In this document: positions 1 through 10,976 of the stretch, one piece after another
Layout of the letters: every line of letters begins with the position of its first letter
How positions within the stretch are numbered: the stretch's first letter is position 1
DNA from: Paraconiothyrium sp. Pb-2020
Lineage: Eukaryota > Ascomycota > Dothideomycetes > Pleosporales > Didymosphaeriaceae
NCBI GenBank assembly: GCA_022419385.1
Contig: JAJUBI010000003.1
Coordinates: 4,898,001 to 4,962,000, forward strand
Length of the DNA stretch: 64,000 bases
Reading direction: 5' to 3'
Notes under the pieces: generated by a model
What the model was told of the DNA's origin: nothing
The model's database searches: none
The model's input: the letters and a program-made list of their open reading frames with translations, nothing else
Program-made: the position numbers and the translations under genes

Positions 1-1526
1 GCAGCCCGATGCAACCAGAAGACATATCCCAGACCAAAGCTGTGGACCCAAGAAGTCCGTCTCTCCATTCGGCTTCGTCTTGAGCAGAGCACCAGCTATA
101 GGCGACCCAATCAGCGTAGCTATACTAGACACACTCCACGACATGCCCAGGCGAGTACCGAGCCGCGACATATCCGGGCAAATATTTGCAAATGCAGCTG
201 AAGGCAGCGTAACAAGTGCGGCAGACAGAAATCCTAAAGACAGTGAGCCACAATGAAGCAATGGAACCGTAGATGGCGCACTTACCCCAGAAAACGCTAA
301 AGGCAATGAACGACGCCTGTGTATCAATGCTAATCCAGCAAAGTGCTAAAATGCCACTTGTAAAGGAACAAAGGCCCCACGTAACAATGCTCCCCAGATA
401 ATGCGCTAAAAGCCCGCTTCCAATGCGACCGAAGAAACTTCCCGCCAATGCGCCGATGAGCATGTACAGCGACACGCTTTGACTCGAGCCCAGTTTCTGC
501 TGGGCAAACGTCGGGATGTAGAAGTATGGTACGATGTAGCCGAGGAAGTTGCAGAACGTGCATAGAGTGAAGAGAAGGAACAGCTTGTCTTTGACAGCGG
601 ATTTGTCGAAGAGGGCGCGTCGTTTGCGTGGGCGAGCAAGCATGCCACTTCCAGATAGGAGCGCGGGGAATGACAAGAGAGCGCAGCTGAGAGATACGAA
701 GCCGATTGCGCGGATGGTCCAAGGGAAGCCGGTTTTGTGGATGAGCTTGTCGAACATAATGATGTAGATCACTCCACCTGCTCGACGTCAACTCCAGGAT
801 ATTGAAAGCCTCAGATAGAAAGACTCACCGACAGCGATACCGCTCATTACTATACCGAGTGCCATCGCTCGTTTCCTTTCAAACCAGATGCCTACTAACG
901 CAAGACTCGGAATGTATAGCAGGCCAGCTCCCAGACCCATGCAAATGCCTTGGGCGAGGAAGACCTGCCAGTAGGTCTTGCAGAGACTGAGCATCATGAT
1001 GCCGAAAACGATGAGAAAGTTGCCAATGTATAGCATAGAGCGAAAATAGCCGAGGTCGAATAGCGGACCTGACAAGACTCCGACGACGATGAGTAGCCAA
1101 CCCTGAACAGTACCGATCCATGATATAGATGATGGTGACTGATTGGGCAGTAGTGTGAAAGTGTAGTAGGATTGAAAGGTGCCATAAGCTAGCGTGAAAC
1201 CCCTGACGTGTCTGTTAGAAGTAGGGTACAGCCAGGTATAGGCATTCGCACCAAATGTTGATGTAGACCAGAAAGCCACCGAAGACTTTAAGCCACGCGT
1301 GAAGACCACCGTCAGGCGGAGGTGGCAGCTGGGATCCGGCCAGTGATTGCGACTCTATGTGTTGTAGATCATTTGCATCGGTCGAATCTTGGGCGATCGA
1401 ATTTTGTCGCGTGTCATCTTGGGCTTTCTCTTCATCGCGCCATCCAGTGGATGACGCGATAGAATGTGGTTCTATGGAGGTTTCGCCCAGTTGCCTCTTT
1501 TCTTCCGCATCTATTGAGTCCGACAT
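1..1526 (-). CDS. MFS transporter, monocarboxylate-porter type (3' end outside window)
   Basis: Plasma-membrane major facilitator of the fungal monocarboxylate-transporter-like group; the substrate cannot be told from sequence. Four exons are visible: 1252-1526, 829-1202, 286-777 and 1-233 (open), with introns 1203-1251, 778-828 and 234-285. The protein starts with a charged, Ser-rich cytosolic leader of about 75 residues. The group's entry signature follows (PPPPDGGLHAWLKVFGGF), then Leu/Ile/Gly-rich membrane segments. A short cytosolic stretch with RPRKRR sits between the two halves. The last visible exon carries LGTRLGMSWSVSSIATLIGSPIAGAL style sequence, typical of TM10-11 in this family (only the pattern is used here). 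The window edge cuts off the final membrane helix and stop codon. It is divergent from the phytoene desaturase, 1.25 kb away. The family is secure; transport of a monocarboxylate is only a family-level guess, since many fungal members carry other substrates. Confidence 0.85.
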
Positions 1527-2779
1527 AGTACTGATCTTCTCTTGAACCGCTTATTCGACCGTTAAGCCTTGTGTGTTTCACGTAATTATGAAGTGATCAA
1601 AGACTGCGTCAATGTTCGGAATGCTTTCGGTAGGGAATAAAGCCGGAATTCGTTCCGTCACTCGGCGTACAGGAACACCGACGCGATGTACAACCGCGGT
1701 GGTGAAGAAAGCAAGGTGTGAAAGTGAGGTAGGGGCGCGCAAACGCAAGGAATGAGAAATGATGACAGCGATTTAAGAGGAACTGACATGACGAGGCCAG
1801 CGCGACTTTTATGACCACCGGAAAAGGTCATGTCCATTGGGCGTTTAGATGCCGACATCCACATATAATATGTGAAGCTTAACCCCTTTGGGCTGAATTG
1901 TGCGGGGATAACTGGTACCGAGGTCGGTGCGACCCCAGTGGCACGATGGCGCCAGGCCTCAAGAGGCAATCGTGAATTTAGCAACGACCCGCTGAGATGA
2001 GGTGCTTTACTCCGAGCAGTTGCCATCGCAAATTTTGTTTGATGTGTATGTACAAAACTGTGTGGAATCGGGAGAGTAGATAGCTTCGTGCCAGGTGAAG
2101 ATATGAGAGCCGAGATCGCATGCTCCGCGGAGCAGCCTGAGGCTGGGGGAACGCAAGGGTCTTTGGAATAATTATGTGCCAAAATTCAGTGCGAGATTGT
2201 GGTGAGTATGCTGTTTCTGGGCGGTTTTGAGCATTGAGACTTGTAAGGGGATGGGTATCTTTGGAATATCATGTGTATGCTATGGAGCTACGGAGGTGCA
2301 CGCTAGTGCCATACACCAATGCCAATGCCAAGCCAGGGTCTCTGACAGGACTCTCTTGATTGTAAGGATGCTCTGCAGATGCGAATGCTTCTGAATTGTG
2401 GAAAGCGAAAGCAGTAAGGCTGAATAACATCGTTAGTTGACGACGGGAAGCGTCCTCAGGGACAGAGCAGAGAGAGAGACTAAGCCTGATCTAGAAAGCC
2501 CGCCTCGCCCGCAACTTTCATATGGATCGGCGTAACTACATCTTCCTGCTGTTCCTCAACTACACGTTGTGGCACGATGCAGCTCTTTTTTCGGTCCCTC
2601 CTTGTTCACGCCAGATAGCATTTCATGTCTGCGGCCAGAGATGTTGATGCCTAGAATTTTAGAATACGTCATGACTGAGCTAAACAGCGGACCTTAGCGC
2701 GCACGTGCGGCGCGCGTCTCTCCATGATACCGTGGACCGCGCAACCATCGAGTATCCAAAGGAGAAGGCTCAGGCGGGA
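1527..2779. other. intergenic, divergent promoter region of MFS and phytoene desaturase
   Basis: About 1.25 kb between two divergently transcribed genes. It holds only short open frames without family resemblance. No transposon, tRNA or clear repeat was seen. It must contain both promoters. Confidence 0.6.
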
Positions 2780-4634
2780 ATGGGTAGAATAAAGAAGCCA
2801 CGTAGTGCCGTCATCGTCGGGGCCGGCATTGGTGGTGTCGCCACTGCAGCTCGCCTCGCTGCTGCGGGATGGAGAGTCACTGTTGTGGAGAAGAACGACT
2901 TCACCGGCGGACGGTGCAGCCTCATCAACGAAGATGGCTATGTACGTCGCCAACTAAGATTCTGCGTTGCTCAATGAATGCTGACGCGTGACCAGAGATT
3001 CGACCAGGGCCCTAGCTTGCTACTCCTCCCACACCTGTTCCATGAGACTTTTCACGACCTGGGAACTTCAATGGAAGCGGAGGGTGTACACCTCGTCAAA
3101 TGCGAACCAAACTACAACATTCACTTTCACGATGGGACCTCCTTCAAGATGTCCACTGACCTTGCCACCATGAAAGAAGAGATAGAACGCTTTGAGGGCA
3201 AAGACGGCTTTGAGCGGTATATGTCATTCATACAAGAGTCGCATCGACACTATGAGCTGTCAGTCACGCATGTTCTTCGCAAGAACTTCTTTTCTCTATT
3301 CAGCATGATGCGTCCGAGCTTTCTGAGCCATGTGCTTGCGTTGCACCCGTTCGAAAGCATCTACAGTCGGGCGAGCAAGTATTTCTGGACTGAGAGGCTG
3401 AGAAGAGTCTTCACTTTCGCAAGCATGTACATGGGCATGAGCCCCTTCGATGCACCGGGCACGTACTCTTTGCTGCAGTATACGGAGCTAGCGGAAGGCA
3501 TCTGGTACCCCATTGGGGGTTTCCACAAGGTGCGCACACCGTTTCTTCTAAGAAAATCTTTCGCTGATGTCATAGGTTGTTGATGCACTTGTAACAGTGG
3601 GCAAACGAAAGGGTGTCCAATACCGGCTCAATACTTCAGTATCACGGATAGAAGTCCGCACGCACCGCGCCGGCAGCCACCCCCGAGCTGCAGGTGTAGT
3701 CTTGGACAGCGGCGAGGTTATTGAAGCTGATAGAGTCATATGCAACGCCGACCTTACCTACTCATATAACAACCTCTTACCACCGACAAGCTATGCGACC
3801 TCCCTATCCAAACGGAAAGCATCTTGTTCAAGTATATCCTTTTACTGGGCACTTAAGAGGCAGTTCCTCGAACTATCAGCGCATAACATCTTTCTAGCAG
3901 AAGACTACAAAGAAAGTTTCGACAGTATCTTCAAGAGGCACCTGATACCCGAAGAGCCGAGTTTCTACGTTAACGTACCTTCTCGCGTGGACCCAGCGGC
4001 TGCACCAGAAGGCTGCGATGCAGTCGTTGTTTTAGTTCCCGTTGGCCATCTCCTAGATTCATCTTCCGAATCGCACAAGGGCACGCCGAACACAAGCGGC
4101 GCAACCCAAGACTGGGATACCATGGTCTCGATAGCCCGGAAAACGATACTAAAGACGATTGAGTCGCGCCTCAAGATTTCGCTTGGTGAGCATATCGTGC
4201 ACGAGTCTGTGAACACGCCGCCATCGTGGAAAGAAGCTTTCAATCTGGATCGTGGAGCCATTCTCGGCCTCAGCCATTCATTCTTCAATGTTCTTAGCTT
4301 CAGACCGAAGACGAGCCACCCGGATATCTATGGTCTGTACTTCGTGGGTGCTAGCACGCATCCTGGGACAGGGGTGCCTATCGTGTTAGCTGGAGCCAAG
4401 ATTGTGAGTGAGCAGATACTGAAGGAGGCGCACGGAAGCAAGGTGCCGTGGATCGAGAACGGCGCTGCGGTAGCAAAGAAGAATGACGGCCCATTGGATC
4501 GGGTGCAATGGTTGCCGATGCTGAACTGGATTCACTGGGTAGTAGTTTTTGTTCTCGCGGTGATCTCATCGGCATTTACCGCGGTAAAAGGCGGCTGGGA
4601 TTGGAGGGAAGCACGATTCGGAGGCGACTGGTGA
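2780..4634 (+). CDS. al-1: phytoene desaturase (carotenoid biosynthesis)
   Basis: FAD-dependent desaturase that introduces double bonds into phytoene on the way to lycopene or neurosporene-type carotenoids; it acts at ER-type membranes. Three exons (2780-2941, 2996-3529, 3576-4634) give 584 residues, the normal size for the fungal al-1/carB family. The N-terminal dinucleotide fold VIVGAGIGGVATAARLAAAG is followed by VVEKNDFTGGRC and RFDQGPSLLLLP, all hallmarks of the family. The C-terminal phytoene dehydrogenase signature reads LYFVGASTHPGTGVPIVLAG around residues 487-506. A single hydrophobic helix at about 550-570 probably anchors the protein. The ATG at 2780 was chosen because it aligns with family N-termini; an in-frame open stretch upstream has no better start. 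No phytoene synthase/cyclase (al-2/carRA), carotenoid oxygenase or opsin gene lies in the window, so the usual fungal carotenoid cluster is absent here. Confidence 0.93.
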
Positions 4635-4946
4635 CATGTACACCCATTACACTAATTACATTAAGGAAGCTACATAAAGCTGACACTCATACTAGCCCGT
4701 GAAGTTTCTCCATCCCGTCCTCGACCAAAAAGATCCACATTATGCCCTAGGCACAAAGTGTGTGGATCTTCCAAGCTTCCATTTGGGGTTGCGAAACAGT
4801 GCATCGACGTATACTTGATTTAGATCCTCTCTAACCAGCGTTGCGTTGTCATCTAATGATTGCGAAACAGCAACCTTTCGATTTTAGATTCGGTGTCTGA
4901 ACAGCTGAAACTATCACACCATCGCCACGTCAGGCATCGACAGATT
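4635..4946. other. intergenic between convergent genes
   Basis: About 310 bases between the 3' ends of the phytoene desaturase and the GNAT gene. It is AT-richer than the flanking genes and probably holds both polyadenylation regions. Nothing else was seen. Confidence 0.6.
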
Positions 4947-5713
4947 TCATTGCACCCACGGCGCTTTGTCTACACCTGCAACGTAGTCATGACGAGCAGG
5001 TCGCCACATCAACCACCCATTCAAATTATCAGACTCTAGCTCTTTCCACTTCTCACTCGGATAGGGGACGTTCAGGGACGGATCTGGAGGAATCATCTCA
5101 ATGCAGCCCAACCCACACTTCTCGTAGGCCCCGCGAGCAGTTACCAGCGAACTGACCACCGTTTCAATACCCAGCTCGTCAGCCTTTTCAAGCCCCCAGC
5201 GAATCAGTAGCCGTCCTATACCACGATACCGATGTCCGGTATGTACCGTGATCGAATGTAGGTCTGCGCCATGATCAGCACAATAGGCATCATCAACACC
5301 CTCGCTTTCTGCTCACCCATATGCGGTCTCGTCACCCTCTTTCCAATGAAGTCCCACAAACCGTTGATAAACCGCTCTGCGAATTCGCGCTCATCTGAGC
5401 CTTCGGGATGCCACGTAGCGACAGTGCGCTCGCCATACGGATCTGGCTTGTCGTTCACGTACCATTGCGCAAAGCCGACGATGGAATTGCTGTCCGTGTC
5501 GACTGCTTTCAGCATGAACAGCTTTGGGTCGTTCTCCTGGAGTCTCTTGATGGAGCGCTCCGTGCTATATGCAATGGCTTCGGCGCGGGTGGGAAGTACG
5601 GGGCGGAAGTGCTTGAGCTGGGGGTTGTAGGGCTGGTGCCATGCGTCGAGGACCATGGGGGAGATTTCATCGAAGTCGGCTTTCTCTGTGATAACAGAGA
5701 CTGTGATAGACAT
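4947..5713 (-). CDS. GNAT-family N-acetyltransferase
   Basis: Probable acetyl-CoA-dependent N-acyltransferase of the fungal GNAT superfamily; the acceptor is unknown. Two exons (5317-5713 and 4947-5263) are joined by a 53 nt intron with a GTGAGC donor, a CTGAT branch-like element and a CAG acceptor. Splicing joins RPHM to DLHSITVHTGHRYRGIGRLL, restoring the acetyl-CoA binding motif A (R/Q-x-x-G-x-G/A form, here RYRGIG) at about residues 137-155. Without splicing the frame breaks. The product is 237 residues. The upstream part (AWHQPYN...FAQWYVND) matches the usual fungal layout in which substrate-recognition strands precede motif A. The family call is firm; specificity is not predictable. Confidence 0.82.
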
Positions 5714-6402
5714 CTTGTGGGGGTGGGTCTCGAGTCTTGGGACGATTAGCGGATAGGTTGGGATAAGATGAGATTTTCCACTGCAAGATTTCAGAATGGA
5801 TTATAAACGTCAAATGGACCCGAGTCGCCGTATGTTGTTTCGAGCAGGCTGGCCTGCGCAAGACGCCCAGCCCCGCTTTTTCCTATGAGCAAATAAAGGA
5901 AACGCAGCGCGATAAGCGACAGCTACTGTTGAATCCCCGCCATGGAGTGATCCGGCAGGAGTGATGGGGCTGAAAATGTGGGGTAATGAACATGGGGCGA
6001 ACAGCATGCATGCGCGACTGCTCCGCGGAAACAGGCATACAGCATGGAGGTCTAGTGTCAGGCCAAGGCGGGAGGATTGGAGGGTTGGCAAGGACGAATC
6101 CTGTGTGAAAGTTGGCCACTGCCAACTTGGAAATCCTTCGTACACGGACCCGACACTAAGCCTCCGGGTTGGGGAGTGTACATATGATGCTGTACGCTAG
6201 AATCAATCTAGTCTTACAGGCCCAAAAGCAGCCAAAGGATCGTACTCTTCGGGGCCTAAACTATCATTTGAAATGCTTGTAGCATCTCCTCCACATCGCG
6301 AATTCGATACGCGAGCGACTTGGCCCTCAGGCCACGATTTGATATAAGAACTATTCATATCTCGCAAACGCATCAGATGACCTCTTGGCGCGAGTACACC
6401 GA
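5714..6402. other. intergenic, no gene seen
   Basis: About 690 bases between the GNAT start and the permease stop. Overlapping short open frames on both strands show no family resemblance. It presumably carries the GNAT promoter. Confidence 0.55.
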
Positions 6403-8365
6403 CTAATCGCTCGTACCAGCTTCCTCATGTTTATCTGCGTAAGCGAACGTCGTCCGTGCCGGAAAATAAACACCCAGCGCCGAGAAAATCACGAAGCTCG
6501 AAAAGAAACCATACAGGTACCCCAGACTGTACAAATGATCTGCACCTTTGGATATAGTCAGGGAGCTGTTCATCTGATCTCTCATTAGTGACATACAACC
6601 GAACGTCTCAAAGACCCAGACATACCCGCAAAGCGAACCCCGGAATAAGCGGTACAGATCCGATCAGCCAAGCCACCACAGCTCGCCAGTTTGTTCCCCA
6701 CTTGTTGTATCGGTACTTTCCGTGAGGAATGTACATGTCCTCAACATCATACGTTTGCCTGTGGACAACGTAGTAATCTGATAATAGAATGCCGGTGATG
6801 GGAGCGAGCTAGATCACGTAAGCAGTCGAGTTTCGCAGACGTCGATAACAGGGAAAAGAGCGTACCCAGATGATGTAACCATCCATGAAATTGAGAAGAG
6901 CGGATGCCGAGGCTAAGATATTCCACGGGGTTAGGGCCCAGGCACCGACGAACGCGATGATGTAGGAGCCACGACGGAGGTTGACATACTACTTCTCGTA
7001 AGTACAATTCCGCAAATGATGTTTTGGATAAGGGACATACTGAAGGAAACATAGCGTTAAGGTCGTTGGAGGCGGAAATGCAGTTCGCACTGATGTTGGC
7101 TCCGAGCTGGGCTAGGACGAAAGAGAGCGAAACAAATGCAGCGGCGGCTCTTGCACCGGAGCTTCCGCTCCAATAGGACATGATGGTCAGAGGATCCCAT
7201 ATGTCTGTTCCGTAGAGATCGGAAGCAGCGCCAGCGATGATGATGCCCATGAACGACATGAGCATGAAAGACAACGGAACAGCGAGTATCTGAGCGTAGA
7301 CCATGCGGGTTGCGCGTGCATATCGGGCAAAGTCATTGATATTGACTGCCATAGTTCCATAATTTCCTAGCATCGACTGAAAAATGTCAGCGCGAAGTCC
7401 TAGACTGTAAAGAGAGCTTACATTGAGAGCGCCTAAGAAGGCCCATGAGTACTCCGAACCTCGCAGAGATGTTCGTTGCAGGAAGAGCGTTGTATGGAGA
7501 CCTCCATTGGACTGGTGGCAAGCCCAGCCAAGAAGTGCGAAGACGCCAGGCAAACATACGATAGTCTTGATATCAAAGAACCACTTGAGATACCGAGGAT
7601 GTATCCAGTGAAATGGAAGAGTGATCAAGAAGTACACCACGTAGGATGTCATCATCTGTGTGGTGATGTTCGCAGACTCGGGCAGTCCATTTGGCACATC
7701 TTTGAACGATGGCCAGATCGCAATGATAACAGCGTTGACGCAAATCGCGCCATTGTACGTGTTGATTCCGTACCAGAAAAAGCCAACTAGCATGCGAATG
7801 AAAACCGCAACGAACGAGGCGAAGAAGCCGAAACTCGTGCGACTTTGGATAGTGTATGGTATGTGGTACTTTGCTCCGATGATGGCATTGGCGGTGATAG
7901 CGAGCGAAATGAGGAAGTGCCCAAGGAAGATGATGCCGATCGTTTCGCGCCAGGAGAAGCCGAGGGTCATGATGCTTGAACCTAATCGTAGATTCCCGGG
8001 AGCGACAGCATCGCAGAGCCAATAGGTCACAACTGCGTTCGTTCAGGCTGACTGATTCTTGGAGACGATTTCTTTTACTTACAGTGATGTGATCTCCATG
8101 TCTGCTTCTCCGGAGGAACGGGGTCCAAGTCTGGCGAAAGTTAACTTGTGCAGGTCCAAATTGAGGCATGTCTCGTACCAACATTACTCCATCTTCCGTG
8201 CGCACTCTGAACCTCGGACGGGTCAAGCTTGATCCATTCTCTGAATCGATGCAATAACCGCGTTCCCGACAGATCGACGGATGCGACCTGTCCTTCGGAT
8301 ACTTCGTCTGTAGCCGATTGTGGCACAGCCTTGTCGGAGGTCGACATACCCTTGGTCATATCCAT
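6403..8365 (-). CDS. NCS1-family nucleobase/allantoin-type permease (Fur-like)
   Basis: Plasma-membrane proton symporter of the NCS1 family, fungal Fur-type branch (uracil, uridine, allantoin, uric acid or related substrates). Seven exons: 8179-8365, 8083-8130, 7422-8032, 7041-7376, 6866-6988, 6626-6808 and 6403-6573. They give 552 residues, the usual length. Diagnostic pieces are SNVDLDPVPPEKQTW before TM1, PGNLRLGSSIMTLGFSWRE in TM1, SRTSFGFFASFVAVFIRMLVG in TM3 (family pattern), GNYGTMAVNINDFARYA in TM6, and QLGANISANCISASNDLNA in TM8. The 45 nt intron at 7377-7421 is in frame without a stop and could be missed, but its removal restores the TM6 motif. The gene starts 362 bp from a divergent Zn2Cys6 regulator that is followed by a XanA-like dioxygenase, favouring a purine-type substrate (inference). 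Confidence 0.88.
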
Positions 8366-8727
8366 CGCTAATTTCGAATGCGACTCTCATCTTAGATGAC
8401 ATTCTCGAAGTTCATATATACATCGCGGTTCATCTTTCCCTATCTGCGCTTTTCCAAAGCGTGCCCGCCTATCGGTACTAGCGCGCCACTAGGATAGTTC
8501 ATCGGGCTGGGACTGCCAACCCGGCCGAGATAAGTTTATAGATAGGCCACTCCTCGGCTTAGCAGGGCATCATCGACCGACCCAGTGAATGGAAATCACC
8601 ACCCTTATATCTACATGCTCGGGTGAGTTGATATGGTGCTTGGACACATCGACATATCGCAGACAGATCCAGCCAATCAGAGCGAGCCCAAAGTCAACGT
8701 CGGATCTCGGGGAATTTGCATTCAAGA
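8366..8727. promoter_or_regulatory. shared divergent promoter with GATA (AreA-type) motifs
   Basis: This 362 bp interval lies between the start codons of the permease and the Zn2Cys6 regulator. It contains three HGATAR sequences, the consensus for the nitrogen regulator AreA/NIT2: AGATAA at 8528-8533, AGATAG at 8540-8545, and AGATAG on the minus strand at 8440-8445. Two lie only 6 bp apart, the arrangement often found at nitrogen-controlled fungal genes. No clean UaY-type TCGG-N6-CCGA site was found by eye. Six-base motifs occur by chance, so function is inference. Confidence 0.4.
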
Positions 8728-10746
8728 ATGTCAGAGACATATTCTACATCTAACATCGATTGTTCAAAAAAGAAGAAGCGCTTGTCGCAGCGACAGCCAC
8801 TTGCCTGCCGTGCCTGTACGAAGAGTAAGGTCCGTTGCGATAAAAACATACCCTGCGCACGATGCTTTCGAAGAGATATTCTTTGCGAGCGAGAGGCGGT
8901 ACACCTCTCCACAAAGAGACACCGGAAGTCGGCTTCCATCAGCGGAGCAGAGCACCAACTGATAGATGGAATGCCTTCGCCGGGAGATGAACAATTTAGC
9001 CCGGCCGAGATACACAAGCCATTGCCATGCGTCCCGACAACCCACAGTGGCGCCCATTCCAGCCAAGCGGCGACACCCGCTTTGACCTCGACACTCAACA
9101 AGGGGTCAAATGACTTGGACTGCAGTCAGGTCAAGTTTGAGGACCTTGCTACCTGCATCGAGGGTCTGGCTTGGGGACGTCATCAGTGCCACAAGTATCC
9201 GCATCGGAACTGCTTGCGCTTCGAAGCACACACCGATATCTCAAGGACGACTTCTCATTTAGAAGACGTTCTAGAAAAGCTCCCGGACGTCAGAAGTGCA
9301 AGAAGTCTGGTTGACTTCCATGTTCGTCTCCTTGGTTGGTACCATAACGTTTTGCATATCCCAACGTTTCTCGCTCAATGCGAGAAGTTCTGGCACTCTG
9401 CCTACATCGAGGATGGTCAATGGCTAGCTTTGTATTGTGCAATACTATGCGCCTCTGCCTGGAGCATACATAATTTCCCAGAATGCCAAGACATCTTTGG
9501 TGTACTTGATACAAGCGTTTCTCCCGCCGGTCTGTTCGAGCTAGTGGGAGTTATTCTGAATCGAGAAGATTTCATGAGCAGGCATACTATATTCTCTCTA
9601 CAATCGATCTGTATCTCTGGCATGGTGGCTAATGTTTTGGGCAGAAGCGATCTACTAGTCACATGGTTGAGCGCCAGCGTCCGCATCGCACAGTGTCTGG
9701 GACTACATCGCATTTGGGATAGAACTACTAATGAACCATGGATTGAAGCTTTGGAGAAGGAAGTCGGTCGCAGGGTGTGGTGGAAGCTGGTCGAAATGGA
9801 TTATCATTCGATTCCCTACACTGGATCATACTCCATAAACCTCAGACACTGCTCGACCAAGCCGCCGGGGAACTGCGATGATGACCTACAGATTCAAGGC
9901 GAAGAAGTCCTTACATCAAGCACATACGCCTTGACGCAAGCTAAGATGGCTGTCCTGATTCCTGCACTGCTCGACGGACCAAGTGCGGGTGATGATCTTG
10001 CTTCTCGCTATGAACATGTCATCACTATCGACCGCCAGATGAGACAGCTAGTTGCAGCAATACCGTTGAACCTTCTACGACAGTCCAACAACGGCACTTC
10101 GGGTCCGGAATGGCTTACTTTAGCTCGTCGGACGTTGGCGATCGCCGCAGCTGACAAGGTAAGATCTGAACTGACATGCATTCTCTTATCGCTCACGTGT
10201 GGCTAGATCATCATGATCCATCGATCGTTTTTGCTCAAGAGTTTCCAATCGCCAGCATACCTCTTTACAAGGCAAACATGCGTGTCCGCCGCTAGGACCA
10301 TCCTCCGAGAGCATGACGAGATCTCCAGGGCTGGACCAGAGTGTCCGCCACTCTGGGTCCATTCAGCATTCTGCGTTGCAGCCATCGTTGTTATATGTTT
10401 AGATTTGCTGTACTGTCACAATTCACTAGCGTCAGAACGAAAAGACAATTACGTGCAACTAATCCGTAGTGCGAGACAGCGCTTGGCCCTTTCCAAGAAC
10501 GATACGATGGCGCGCAGAGGGGTGTATCTTGTCGATGCAATGTTGAATGAGGAACTATATAGGGATCCAAATTCGGAGGGTTCGGATGAAAATACCTCCA
10601 GGCACAGGTTCACCCAGATCTTGCATCGCTTTATTCAATTAGACCAGCACGAGCGTTCGTCAATGCGCTACCCAGAACCCAGCAACCTGGATATCCGAGA
10701 GCAGTCGGAAGACTTCGATATTTGGTTCAATAGCCACTTCAGGTAA
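8728..10746 (+). CDS. Zn2Cys6 transcription factor
   Basis: Fungal binuclear zinc cluster regulator, nuclear, DNA-binding. Two exons (8728-10158 and 10207-10746) give 656 residues. The cluster CRACTKSKVRC-x5-C-x2-C-x6-C uses Cys 27, 30, 37, 43, 46 and 53 with standard spacing, preceded by a basic KKKKR run. The middle region is a fungal-specific transcription factor domain (DFHVRLLGWYHNVLHIPTF at about 195-215; LGLHRIWD and the following GRRVWWKLVEMD at about 325-355). The first ATG of the frame at 8728 is taken as the start; the open frame extends upstream only through non-ATG codons. It sits between and close to the NCS1 permease (divergent) and the dioxygenase (same strand, 230 bp downstream), as pathway-specific regulators of small catabolic clusters do. 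Which genes it controls is inferred. Confidence 0.92.
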
Positions 10747-10976
10747 TGCTTTTGACAATGTCACTGCAAACGTGGACTCTCCGAAGTGGGTCCAGAAGCG
10801 ACTCGGACGAGACTACAGGCTAGTTCTATCTCACCCGAGACAGATTAAGTCCGCGCAGCGGGGAAGAGGAAAGCCTAGGTATTTCTATCAATGTATTCCC
10901 GTACTTATGGCTTCGATTCAGGAACTCCTTATCATTCGTCGGATTCCAAACACCTTTCTTCAGACCGCCAATCACG

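Noticed and set aside
1658..2182. 174-codon minus-strand open frame between the MFS and phytoene desaturase genes
   Set aside because: Composition is unlike a conserved protein, no domain or signal is seen, and it sits in the divergent promoter interval.
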